A stretch of 51,058 nt of DNA from NCBI GenBank assembly GCA_946558695.1, contig CAMNTQ010000023.1, positions 1-51,058 on the forward strand. Direction: 5' to 3'. The translations under genes were made by a program, and so were the position numbers. Origin of the DNA: an uncultured Lachnospiraceae bacterium. Its GTDB lineage: Bacteria; Bacillota; Clostridia; Lachnospirales; Lachnospiraceae. Positions 34,511 to 42,808 of this stretch are shown in pieces (the stretch's first letter is position 1; each line of letters begins with the position of its first letter). The notes under the pieces are model-generated. The model was not told where the DNA came from and searched no databases. It was given only the letters and a program-made list of their open reading frames with translations.

Positions 34511-36823
34511 TTACTGTAATTCATTTAAAAATTTTTCTGTTGTATAATCAGCAGGTGCTTTTTGAATAACAGAAAAAATTCTAGATACTCTCTCAAATTC
34601 TTCCTGCCTATTATTTTGAAGTTCTTCTACAGAAGTCTTAAAAAGGATTGCCCATAAAAAATAAAAATTTTGATCAGTTTTATATTGAATTCCTTTCTTC
34701 GAATGATTAAATAATGCTCTCAATTGTTCGTGATTATCCTTTGTCAACATTAGTATTTTCTCTATGAATACTTCTACATGTTCTAATGCCTCCACAAAGA
34801 CTTTTGGATTATTATTCGATATATCACTTAATGTTTTTGTAACATTATCTTTACTCATTATTCTGGCACACATTCTATCATTTCGTTTATATATATTTAA
34901 AACATTTATAATTTCTGTGTGGGGCTGGTTCATTCTATAATCAATATATGCTAAAGAAGTTATTAGTTCTTCAAGTTTCATTCTAGTGTCTCTAGATCTA
35001 AAAACCTTCTTTTCATATCTGGCGGCAATCTCTTTTACCTTTATAACTATATCTTTATCTATATATGCATTCCACATTTCAAACGTATTTTCTTTAATCG
35101 GATAAGGCTTTGTATTTAATCTTAGAAACAAGTCTATCTGACTAAAATCTGGATTTTGTTCCGCATCTATTTCTATTATATCCATAGGAAATTCTAAAAT
35201 CTTTTCTTCAAATTCATGGTCTATTGTATCTATCATTTTCCCATTTAATTCGGACAAAATTTTTAATTTAGATAATTTAAACTTATCCTTATCAGAACAT
35301 ACACTTTCTCCACGTTCATTTATATAAGTCTTTCCCAAAAAACCTAAAATTGTAAGTAAACGCTGTTGTCCATCTACAACTTCCTTTATCCTATCCTTTC
35401 TTTTATAAATAAAAAGTGGAGGAATATTGATTCCTAATAAAATACTTTCCATCAGATATGAGGCCTTTTGCAAATTTTTCACTTCTGATCTCTGATAATC
35501 TGGTCTTATTAAAAATCTGGATCTTTTCATATCAGAAATAATATCCTCAATCGTTAAAGTTTCAGGTAATGGTTTATTAATTTTATAATGTGAAATCTGA
35601 TCTTTTTCACTTGTGCATTCCATCATCTCAAAAAAAGCTTCCGGATTCTTCATATACTCTTGGTAATCGATTTTAAATATATCTTGAAATATATTAGCTA
35701 TAAATTTATATCTATTATTGATTGCTGAATAGTAATGGCTGCCTGTAGACTCAAAAATTTGTTCTACACTTCTTTGTGGATTATTTATTATGTTATCCCA
35801 CAATTTATGATTTTTACTGGCATTAGATATATAATCGAAAACCCGTTCAATTTTATTATATTCAATTTGTCTACCATTCTGTAATACAATATCTATAGCC
35901 CAATAAAGCACTTCATAAAATAATTTACTATCATAAAGATAATTATTTCGCTCTTTACATATAAAATTGAATTTTAATAAATAACTAATAACAGTATCAA
36001 ATTCATCTAATATCTCTTCTGCACTTTTATTTTCTAATATGTAATAATAATATTTGCCAATAATATCAGCTTTTGAGCTTCCTTTCGAATAACTAAATAT
36101 AGGAATAAACGGAAGTGTTATTAAATTTCTTACCAATGAAACTATGATATTTACCTTATCCCGTTTATTTGCCTTTTTCTTACTTTTGGGAAGAATAATT
36201 TCGCACAAAAAATTATAAAGTTCCATATTATTATATATTTTATCATATAATAAGTTCGATAACTTATCATTAATATAAGCTGCCCTATCAATATCATATT
36301 TTTGTAATGGTGTAATTCCCGAATTATATCGTCTAAATATTTCTTTTTTAATTTTTTCTTCTTTTTCTTCTTCCAGTTTAGGTTCATCAACTACATTAAA
36401 CTGCAAAATACGAATTCTAGTATCTTCAAACAATTCTCTTGTATCAGAATCTAATTGACTGTATCTTTTGCCAGCAAGAACCTTTAAACTATGTAATCCT
36501 TTGTCTTTTAAAACGAGCCTATCCTCCAAAAACCGTTTTATAGTTTCATATCTCTGTCTCCCATCAATCACTTCATTCTTATCATTAGTTTGAAATAAAA
36601 CAAGCGGAGGAATTTCCGTTCCCAACAGAATACTCTCTATAAAATACGTTGCCTTCTCCTCATCCCAAACATAATTCCTCTGAAAATACGGCTTATAGTT
36701 TATTTTTCCCGCATACCTTTGGTTCAAAAAGATGGATGACACTTTTTTAACTATATTATCAATTTTTAATTTCTCTTTAAAAATATCCATTATATCTGAA
36801 TAATCTAATTGTATATTTGACAT
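34511..36823 (-). CDS. Protein with two DUF262 (GmrS-like) domains and no DUF1524
   Basis: A 770-residue protein carrying two complete DUF262 units. The first has YFQRNYVW (46-53), ESILLGTEIPPLVLF and VIDGRQRYETI (85-95). The second has PDYQRSEV (about 443), ESILLGINIPPLFIY and VVDGQQRLLTI (about 481-491). The near-identical spacing shows an internal duplication. DUF262 domains belong to the ParB/Srx-like fold and use the DGQQR motif for NTP hydrolysis in GmrSD, BrxU and SspE. Here the HNH nuclease half (DUF1524) is absent, so any DNA cleavage must come from elsewhere. It follows the methyltransferase-like gene by 32 bases in a strongly AT-rich segment and is probably the effector or sensor of a two-gene defence module. 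Confidence 0.8.
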   Translation of the reverse strand: MSNIQLDYSDIMDIFKEKLKIDNIVKKVSSIFLNQRYAGKINYKPYFQRNYVWDEEKATYFIESILLGTEIPPLVLFQTNDKNEVIDGRQRYETIKRFLEDRLVLKDKGLHSLKVLAGKRYSQLDSDTRELFEDTRIRILQFNVVDEPKLEEEKEEKIKKEIFRRYNSGITPLQKYDIDRAAYINDKLSNLLYDKIYNNMELYNFLCEIILPKSKKKANKRDKVNIIVSLVRNLITLPFIPIFSYSKGSSKADIIGKYYYYILENKSAEEILDEFDTVISYLLKFNFICKERNNYLYDSKLFYEVLYWAIDIVLQNGRQIEYNKIERVFDYISNASKNHKLWDNIINNPQRSVEQIFESTGSHYYSAINNRYKFIANIFQDIFKIDYQEYMKNPEAFFEMMECTSEKDQISHYKINKPLPETLTIEDIISDMKRSRFLIRPDYQRSEVKNLQKASYLMESILLGINIPPLFIYKRKDRIKEVVDGQQRLLTILGFLGKTYINERGESVCSDKDKFKLSKLKILSELNGKMIDTIDHEFEEKILEFPMDIIEIDAEQNPDFSQIDLFLRLNTKPYPIKENTFEMWNAYIDKDIVIKVKEIAARYEKKVFRSRDTRMKLEELITSLAYIDYRMNQPHTEIINVLNIYKRNDRMCARIMSKDNVTKTLSDISNNNPKVFVEALEHVEVFIEKILMLTKDNHEQLRALFNHSKKGIQYKTDQNFYFLWAILFKTSVEELQNNRQEEFERVSRIFSVIQKAPADYTTEKFLNELQ

Positions 36824-36855
36824 TGCAAATTTCCTCCTTTGTCACAATATAAATA

Positions 36856-38427
36856 TTAGTTCACTATTATTCTATTCTGCAACTTTTTACTCGAAAACTC
36901 TTCTACAGTATTTGAAACAATAGAACCTTGAAAAAAAAACTCATTATTATAATTTTGTCTCATTTTAACCAGTCCGTCTAATGCAAAGCGAAAAACATAC
37001 TGCCAAGACGTATTTTCAAAAGATGATACTATTTGATGAAGTCCTGGTAGCCATTCATAAATATATCTGCATTCATCATATACTGTAACATCTGTAAACA
37101 TACAATTCGTCTTTGCGATATATTGAAATCGTTTGCTTTGCAAAATATTATTATGCATTGGATATGCCAATTGGTTAAGAACAATATCAAAAAACAAATT
37201 ACTATGAGGCTTGTCGAGAAATTGATATAAATTCCTATCTAATTCAAAATATTCTTTTATTTTTTGCACATCATCCTTTAATTTGATTTTCCCATTTCTC
37301 AGCAACACAATTATTTTTAATCCTTTTAATAATTCCTCATAGTTTCCAATCTCTCCTAAAAAACATTGGCTTTTTTCTCCTAAAAAACCACATTGTAATA
37401 ACTTTCTTACAGTAAAAAAATACCTAGCCACAGAATTTCCACTTGATATACTTATGAACTCGTCATCGTCTCTGTTTGTATCTGTTAAATCAAATAGTTG
37501 ATTCAAATACGGGTTTTGTGCCATTCTTTGTAGCGGTATAAGAACTGCTGGTATATCACGCAATACTGCGGATAAAAATTCACCATAACATACTTCAAAA
37601 TTCTCGATTACCTTCTCTAAAACTTCATGATATTCCAGATTGCTAATCCCATTTTCATCTATTTTAACTTCTAGCGAAGGATATTTCTTAAAAAACAAAT
37701 ACTGAGATACTATCTCATAATAATCACTTACAGCTTCTTTCGTAATATCTGGCATAGCAAAATTTGTTATTATCACTCCTGGAGAATTTAATCGGTGATT
37801 TTGACATATTGTTGACACACACCTCAATGCATGTTGTGCGGATGGCACACTTCCACAAGCATCTATATATACAATATCAAATTTTTTTGGAGTCTGTTGA
37901 AAAAACGTTTCTATATTCTGTTTTAAAATTCTTGGTTGCGGATATTTGCCTTGATCATAAGTTGCAATTGCTTTTTTATATGCTTGATTATTTGACTCAA
38001 AGCCCCAAATGTTTTGAGGAAGTACACCAAGATTAATCAATTCCTGAAAATCGTTATCTGGCTCTGGACCACTCAAGAAACAAACCATCAAGTCTTCTGG
38101 CCTTTTTGTTTCCAAAAAAGAATCATGTAATTTTTCCCAATTTGTTATATACGAAACATTAATTTTCTGTGCCTCTGTCTTGTTCTGGCTTACATCTTCT
38201 GATAAAGTAAAATAATCATATAACCTACGCACATAATTTCTTTCAACACAGCATGACTGACCTCTTTTAGAAGTTAGAACCTCTACTGCTTTAAAAAGTG
38301 CCGTATGTCTTACATTTTGTTTTGTATATTGATTATATTTATAATATTCTTTCGTATTGACCCACTCCTTTACAAACTTATTTAAAATTGGATTTCTCGC
38401 CACCCAGCAGCACAAATGCCTTCTCAT
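36856..38427 (-). CDS. Rossmann/methyltransferase-like protein, partner of the double-DUF262 protein
   Basis: A 523-residue protein I cannot place in a named family. Residues about 90-215 look like a class I methyltransferase Rossmann fold: CFLSGPEPDND as a non-standard first loop, NIWGFESNNQAYKKA with the ribose-binding acidic residue, and FDIVYIDACGS followed by PGVIITNFAMP. The C-terminal 300 residues are helical and unassigned. The ATG at 38427 lacks a clear ribosome site, and the same frame is open for another 25 codons to a TAG (reading ...FIREEYLYEM), so the N-terminus may be longer or truncated. It is the first gene of the AT-rich pair and lies next to the end of the rlmD tail. Confidence 0.6.
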   Translation of the reverse strand: MRRHLCCWVARNPILNKFVKEWVNTKEYYKYNQYTKQNVRHTALFKAVEVLTSKRGQSCCVERNYVRRLYDYFTLSEDVSQNKTEAQKINVSYITNWEKLHDSFLETKRPEDLMVCFLSGPEPDNDFQELINLGVLPQNIWGFESNNQAYKKAIATYDQGKYPQPRILKQNIETFFQQTPKKFDIVYIDACGSVPSAQHALRCVSTICQNHRLNSPGVIITNFAMPDITKEAVSDYYEIVSQYLFFKKYPSLEVKIDENGISNLEYHEVLEKVIENFEVCYGEFLSAVLRDIPAVLIPLQRMAQNPYLNQLFDLTDTNRDDDEFISISSGNSVARYFFTVRKLLQCGFLGEKSQCFLGEIGNYEELLKGLKIIVLLRNGKIKLKDDVQKIKEYFELDRNLYQFLDKPHSNLFFDIVLNQLAYPMHNNILQSKRFQYIAKTNCMFTDVTVYDECRYIYEWLPGLHQIVSSFENTSWQYVFRFALDGLVKMRQNYNNEFFFQGSIVSNTVEEFSSKKLQNRIIVN

Positions 38428-38548
38428 CTCATAGAGATATTCTTCTCTTATAAAACTGCCGTTCTTTTTTAGTTCATTGCCAAGAAACTGACGCTAACAC
38501 TCAAAAGCGTAAATCAATGAAAAACTGTCCTATCATTTCTAAAGTTCA

Positions 38549-38731
38549 TCAAATCATCCCAAAATGCTCCAACGCCTTCCTTATCGCCATTTCTTTCTCT
38601 GGTGGGCATTTCGGCTGTCTGGAATTTTCCGATTTCGGCAGGTTATAATTTGCCCTCTCAATAATACCGCATTTCTGCTTTACCTGTGCAATATACAAGT
38701 TGCTGACTCTCAATCCGCTTTGTTTCAGAAC
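38549..38731 (-). pseudogene. Stranded 3' tail of rlmD behind a premature stop
   Basis: Immediately after the TAA that ends the rlmD reading frame, the same frame stays open for 60 more codons to TGA. It reads VLKQSGLRVSNLYIAQVKQK, then PKSENSRQPKCPPEKEMAI and finally EHFGMI, which is the normal C-terminal tail of Firmicutes RlmD proteins. A single change of a Tyr codon (TAT or TAC) to TAA accounts for the break (EEIKD-stop-VLKQ, normally EEIKDYV). The tail sequence itself shows no decay, so the mutation is recent or the stop is read through. Confidence 0.8.
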
Positions 38732-40345
38732 TTAATCCTTGATTTCCTCATAAGTGACTTTGCTCTCCGCCGCCGTCAAATCAAGTTCACCCATCTCTAA
38801 TTCCACATTGATATGCTTGAACTTATTTGATTTAAGTTTTGAAAGCAACACGATACTTTCCACATGCACCGTATGCGGAAACTGATCTACCGCCCTCACT
38901 CTCTCAATCTCATACCCTTTCCCTCTCAAATATTTCACATCTCTCGCCAATGTCGCCGAATCACAGCTCACGTACACGATCCTTTCCGGCTTCATATCTG
39001 CCATTGTTCTTAACAGCGATTCTTCACACCCTTTTCGAGGCGGATCTACAACGATTACATCCGCATGCGCTTTCTTGCCGCCGTGTTTTTTCTCATACGC
39101 GCGGTAATAATCAGGCAGCACTTCCTCCGCCTTCCCCACAAAGAATTCTACATTCTCTATGTTATTGATCCTCGCATTATTCCTTGCGTCGTCAATTGCC
39201 TGCGGAACAACCTCAACTCCATATACTTTCCCGCCTTTCTGAGCAAGAAACAAAGAAATCGTACCGATTCCGCAATACAGATCCCAGATTACCGTCTGTT
39301 CCCTGCCGCCCTTTTTCTTCTCTTTGCGATCCTGTCCTCCTTCGCCGCACTCCTTTCCCGCAGCTTCCTCTTTCCGCCCGGTGCATTTTTCCTTCTTATC
39401 CTGCGCCGCGGCTATCCCTGCATACTCCACCGCCAACTGATAAAGCTTCTCCGTCTGCACCGGATTCACTTGATAAAATGAGAGCGGAGATATCTGATAT
39501 TTTACATCTCCGATATAGTCCGTTATATACTTTTTCCCCCAGACAAGCTTTATCTCTTCCCCCAGTATTACATTGGTTCTCTTCTTATTCACACTCAGCG
39601 TAATACTGGTCATCCCTTCAATCTCAGCGAGACGTCCCGCCAGCACTTCACTGTGAGACAGCCTGTCCGCATTGATCACGAGACAGACCATGATCTCTCC
39701 CGTCCGGAATCCATAACGAATCAGCACATGACGGACAATTCCTGTATGCGCTGCTTCCTTGTAAGGCTCTATCTTATATTCTTTCATAAAATTAAGAATC
39801 AGGTTTAATATTCTCTCGTTGACCTTCACTCCCAACGCACAATCTGTATTAGATATGATACTATGCGTACGGCCTGCATAAAATCCTGCAATCGCCTCCC
39901 CGTTCTTATCTGCACTGACGGGAAACTGTGCTTTGTTCCGATAGTAAAATGGAGCGCCAAGTTCAGCGCTCTCTTCCATTCCCACTATCGGTTCCATTAT
40001 ATTATCTAAGAGTTCTTCGGGCACTTCTCCGATGCGGATAAGATTCCCCCGGACTTTATTTTCCTTAAACTCAAGCTGCTTTTTATAGGACATCTCCTGA
40101 ATCTGACAGCCGCCGCATTTTCTCGCCATGGGACATACCGGTTTCACACGGTCAGCGGAGGGAGTAAGAATCCTCATGAGTCTCCCGTAACCGTAATTCC
40201 TTTTCGCCTTTATCAGCTTTGCTTCTACAACATCTCCAATTATGGCATCTTTTACAAACAGCGTGTATCCGTCTATTTTTCCGATACCCTCTCCATTTAC
40301 TCCTATATCTGTAATCTCTATCTTAAAAATATCATTTTTCTGCAT
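38732..40345 (-). CDS. rlmD: 23S rRNA (uracil-5)-methyltransferase RlmD, C-terminally truncated
   Basis: A 537-residue TrmA/RlmD-type methyltransferase that makes 5-methyluridine in 23S rRNA. It has an N-terminal TRAM domain (residues 1-60), an iron-sulfur motif CPMARKCGGC (about 71-80), SAM-binding DLYCGIGTISLF, DPPRKGCEESL, and the nucleophile Cys in VSCDSATLARD. Two oddities are present. A Lys/Glu/Gly-rich insert of about 40 residues (about 307-346) precedes the SAM motif. An in-frame TAA at 38732-38734 removes the last 60 residues of the usual tail. The catalytic domain is complete, so activity is likely. The accessory island begins directly after this gene. Confidence 0.92.
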   Translation of the reverse strand: MQKNDIFKIEITDIGVNGEGIGKIDGYTLFVKDAIIGDVVEAKLIKAKRNYGYGRLMRILTPSADRVKPVCPMARKCGGCQIQEMSYKKQLEFKENKVRGNLIRIGEVPEELLDNIMEPIVGMEESAELGAPFYYRNKAQFPVSADKNGEAIAGFYAGRTHSIISNTDCALGVKVNERILNLILNFMKEYKIEPYKEAAHTGIVRHVLIRYGFRTGEIMVCLVINADRLSHSEVLAGRLAEIEGMTSITLSVNKKRTNVILGEEIKLVWGKKYITDYIGDVKYQISPLSFYQVNPVQTEKLYQLAVEYAGIAAAQDKKEKCTGRKEEAAGKECGEGGQDRKEKKKGGREQTVIWDLYCGIGTISLFLAQKGGKVYGVEVVPQAIDDARNNARINNIENVEFFVGKAEEVLPDYYRAYEKKHGGKKAHADVIVVDPPRKGCEESLLRTMADMKPERIVYVSCDSATLARDVKYLRGKGYEIERVRAVDQFPHTVHVESIVLLSKLKSNKFKHINVELEMGELDLTAAESKVTYEEIKD

Positions 40346-40439
40346 ATTAAATTTTCTATTCCCCTTAAATTATGTAACAATTCAGACAAGCTGCCTTATT
40401 GTTAAATTATCACATTTCAGACAGCTTCCCCAATCACCC

Positions 40440-41381
40440 TTATATCACCGTTTTTCTTAGATTAGACTCAAACAGCCGGTTATATCCCAGCCAGTCATTA
40501 CTGTTCTTGTCTTTGAATATCTCTGTCAGTGTCTGCAGTTTGGCATCGGCACAATCTGCAAAATTCAAAGCCAGCGCCTCGGCTAATGCCGGTTTTTTCG
40601 GCGATCCATACTCTAATTCACCGTGGTGCGCAATGATACAGTGTTTCAGCTCACTTGCCAGTCTTTCCGGGAAACCCGGAATACTTCTTACCGCATCGCT
40701 GATCATCTCAACGCCGATTACAATATGCCCTAAAAGCTGACCATCGTCAGTATAATCATTTTCAGGAAATGCGGATAGCTCTTTTATCTTCCCGATATCA
40801 TGGCAGATTGCCGCCGTGATAAGCAAATCCTTATTGAGTATCGGGTATGCTCCCGCCATATATTCACAGAATTTTACCACGCTCAGCGTGTGCTCTAACA
40901 GTCCGCCGGAAAATCCATGATGGACACTCTTTGCAGCGGAATGTGCCCTGAATTTTTTTGCAAACGCGTCATTCTTCACAAAGTAAAATTCAACCGTCTG
41001 TCTGAGATACGGATTCCCAATCTTCCTGATATAACTGAGAAGTTCCTGATACATGCCATCTGTACTTTTTTCCGTGGTCGGCATAAAGTCAGCCGGCACA
41101 TATTCGCCCTCCGCGGCCTTTCTGATCTGCCGGATGTTGAGTTGAAGATTATTGTTATACGTAATAACATCCCCAAAAACTTCTATAAAATCATTTTCTG
41201 CATAATCCGCAATTCCCCCCGAATTAGGATCCCAGACCTTTCCGTCAAGGGTTCCTGTCTTATCTTGTAAAATCAAGTTGTCATATGGTTTCCCATTCCT
41301 CGTCTCTGCAGAGCGTTTCCCTTTGCAAAGATATATATTCCGTATTGTTTCTCCTTCAACGAGAGTATTGATATATCTCAT
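40440..41381 (-). CDS. 3'-5' exoribonuclease YhaM family protein
   Basis: A 313-residue YhaM-type protein. An N-terminal OB fold (about 15-90, NLILQDKTGTLDGKVWDP) precedes an HD domain: HH at 154-155, EHT at 163-165, ICHDIGKIKEL around 194 and IIAHHGELEYG downstream, closing with NFADCADAKL. YhaM degrades RNA and DNA from the 3' end with divalent metal. It lies 12 bases below the HtrA-like gene, suggesting cotranscription, and about 94 bases above rlmD. The length matches the Bacillus enzyme. Confidence 0.9.
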   Translation of the reverse strand: MRYINTLVEGETIRNIYLCKGKRSAETRNGKPYDNLILQDKTGTLDGKVWDPNSGGIADYAENDFIEVFGDVITYNNNLQLNIRQIRKAAEGEYVPADFMPTTEKSTDGMYQELLSYIRKIGNPYLRQTVEFYFVKNDAFAKKFRAHSAAKSVHHGFSGGLLEHTLSVVKFCEYMAGAYPILNKDLLITAAICHDIGKIKELSAFPENDYTDDGQLLGHIVIGVEMISDAVRSIPGFPERLASELKHCIIAHHGELEYGSPKKPALAEALALNFADCADAKLQTLTEIFKDKNSNDWLGYNRLFESNLRKTVI

Positions 41382-41393
41382 ATTTCTGCCTTT

Positions 41394-42674
41394 CTACTTA
41401 GTCTTTATTCTGCTTCCAACGGTGACATTAAAGTCAATGTCCACATATTCGTCCCCGGCTCCCTGTCTGCATCCCTGAAGCACAAGCTGTGTCCCCACTT
41501 TCTTATGTATCAGTATACTGTTATAATTAGACAGGCTGATAATATTCTGTCCCTCTATTCCGGTGATCACATCGCCGCTCTGAATTCCTGCCGCCATAGC
41601 CGGAGAATCCGGTTCTACTTCCTTGACGTATATCCCCTGCGGCATTCCTCTCTCATTAAGCTCCTCCGTCACATCCATCCCGCAGATTCCTGTATATGGG
41701 ATGACAGAACCGTTTGATAAAAGCTCTATGACACTTTTGATATCTGAAATCCCATATCCTACAACTCTTCGGTTTCCCTCTATTTCCAGAACCGGCTGAC
41801 TGATAACGCCCACCAGCTTACCATGACGGTTAAATATGGCGCCGCTCCCTTTATCGTTTCCGGAAATATTCGTACTGATAAGCCTGAAAATACCATCTGC
41901 CAGTTCTATATATTCTTCATCCACTGTAACTATGCCATACCCTGCCGCTTCGTCCGTTCCGTAAGGTTTGCCGAGAACAATCACAGTATCTCCGCTTTTC
42001 ACCAAATTGGAATTGCCGATCTCCGCAGTCTCAATCCCCGACCATGTGGTCTTGTCAAGCTTTTCTCTCAAAACTGCATACACGCACAAACCGAGATTCG
42101 GATCTCTCATCTTCTCAGCCGCCGCATGAACACTCCCATCTGGAAACGTCACTGTTATATGTTCTTTTTCTTTCACTGTCACTATATCTGAGAGGATCAA
42201 GAGCTCACGCCCATTATCCGCAACAAGAATTCCCGTTGTATCTCCCGCCGCCGGTTCTTTCTTCTCTTCATCAGCGGCCTTTCCTACGGATACAATTCCT
42301 CTTTTTGCCTGCAGCGCTTCCGTATTCAAAGTCTGAAGCATACGGCGGTAACTTTCCTCTTCGGACTCCTTTTCTTCCTTTACTTCTTCTTTTTCTGCCG
42401 GTTCACTTTCAGGCTGCGGATCCTCTTCATCCTCCGGGATCTCAACCTGAACAGGATTGTTATGAAAATGAGTCTCAAGCCATGGGGAAAGAGCGCAAAA
42501 AGCAATGCTGGCTGCCAGCCCAAAGACAGCCCCGCCTCTAAGAAGCCGCAAAATCTTCCCTCTCAGTCTCTTAATACTGACAGTTTCATCCTTAATAACC
42601 TCTTGTAAAAAAGAATACTCTTCGTGCCCCTTTTCCCCGTCCAGCTCTTCCATCGGAATATTTTTGTCTTCCAT
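41394..42674 (-). CDS. HtrA-like membrane protein with PDZ domain, probably a pseudoprotease
   Basis: About 426 residues: a cytoplasmic N-terminus, one membrane segment (48-66), an acidic Glu/Lys linker (about 75-110), a trypsin-like HtrA fold (about 125-300) and a PDZ domain (about 330-415). The catalytic positions look changed. LSDIV (161-165) stands where HtrA has the NNHVV histidine, GLCVYAV (195-201) lacks the TDLAV aspartate, and KGSGAIFN (275-282) replaces GNSGGPLVN. This suggests a scaffold or sensor rather than a protease. The frame is open to 42824, overlapping mutS2; the ATG at 42674 with AGGAG 12 bases upstream is the best, though not certain, start. yhaM follows closely. Confidence 0.8.
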   Translation of the reverse strand: MEDKNIPMEELDGEKGHEEYSFLQEVIKDETVSIKRLRGKILRLLRGGAVFGLAASIAFCALSPWLETHFHNNPVQVEIPEDEEDPQPESEPAEKEEVKEEKESEEESYRRMLQTLNTEALQAKRGIVSVGKAADEEKKEPAAGDTTGILVADNGRELLILSDIVTVKEKEHITVTFPDGSVHAAAEKMRDPNLGLCVYAVLREKLDKTTWSGIETAEIGNSNLVKSGDTVIVLGKPYGTDEAAGYGIVTVDEEYIELADGIFRLISTNISGNDKGSGAIFNRHGKLVGVISQPVLEIEGNRRVVGYGISDIKSVIELLSNGSVIPYTGICGMDVTEELNERGMPQGIYVKEVEPDSPAMAAGIQSGDVITGIEGQNIISLSNYNSILIHKKVGTQLVLQGCRQGAGDEYVDIDFNVTVGSRIKTK

Positions 42675-42808
42675 CGATGCACGCATCTCCTTTGCAATCC
42701 TTCTATTAGTATACATGAAAGCCTGCAAATGTTCAATATTTATCCTTTTCTTTATAAGGTAAATAAGGTAAAATAGAATCTGGTACAGATGAAAGGCTTG
42801 GTGTAAAT

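Noticed and set aside
28500..38550. CRISPR array or intact prophage/transposon in the island
   Set aside because: No repeat-spacer pattern, integrase, transposase, or structural phage genes are visible; KilA-N and RhuM alone do not prove a prophage.
39065..39603. Long plus-strand frames opposite rlmD
   Set aside because: They are antisense shadows of the rlmD coding sequence and its charged insert, with no ribosome sites or family signals.
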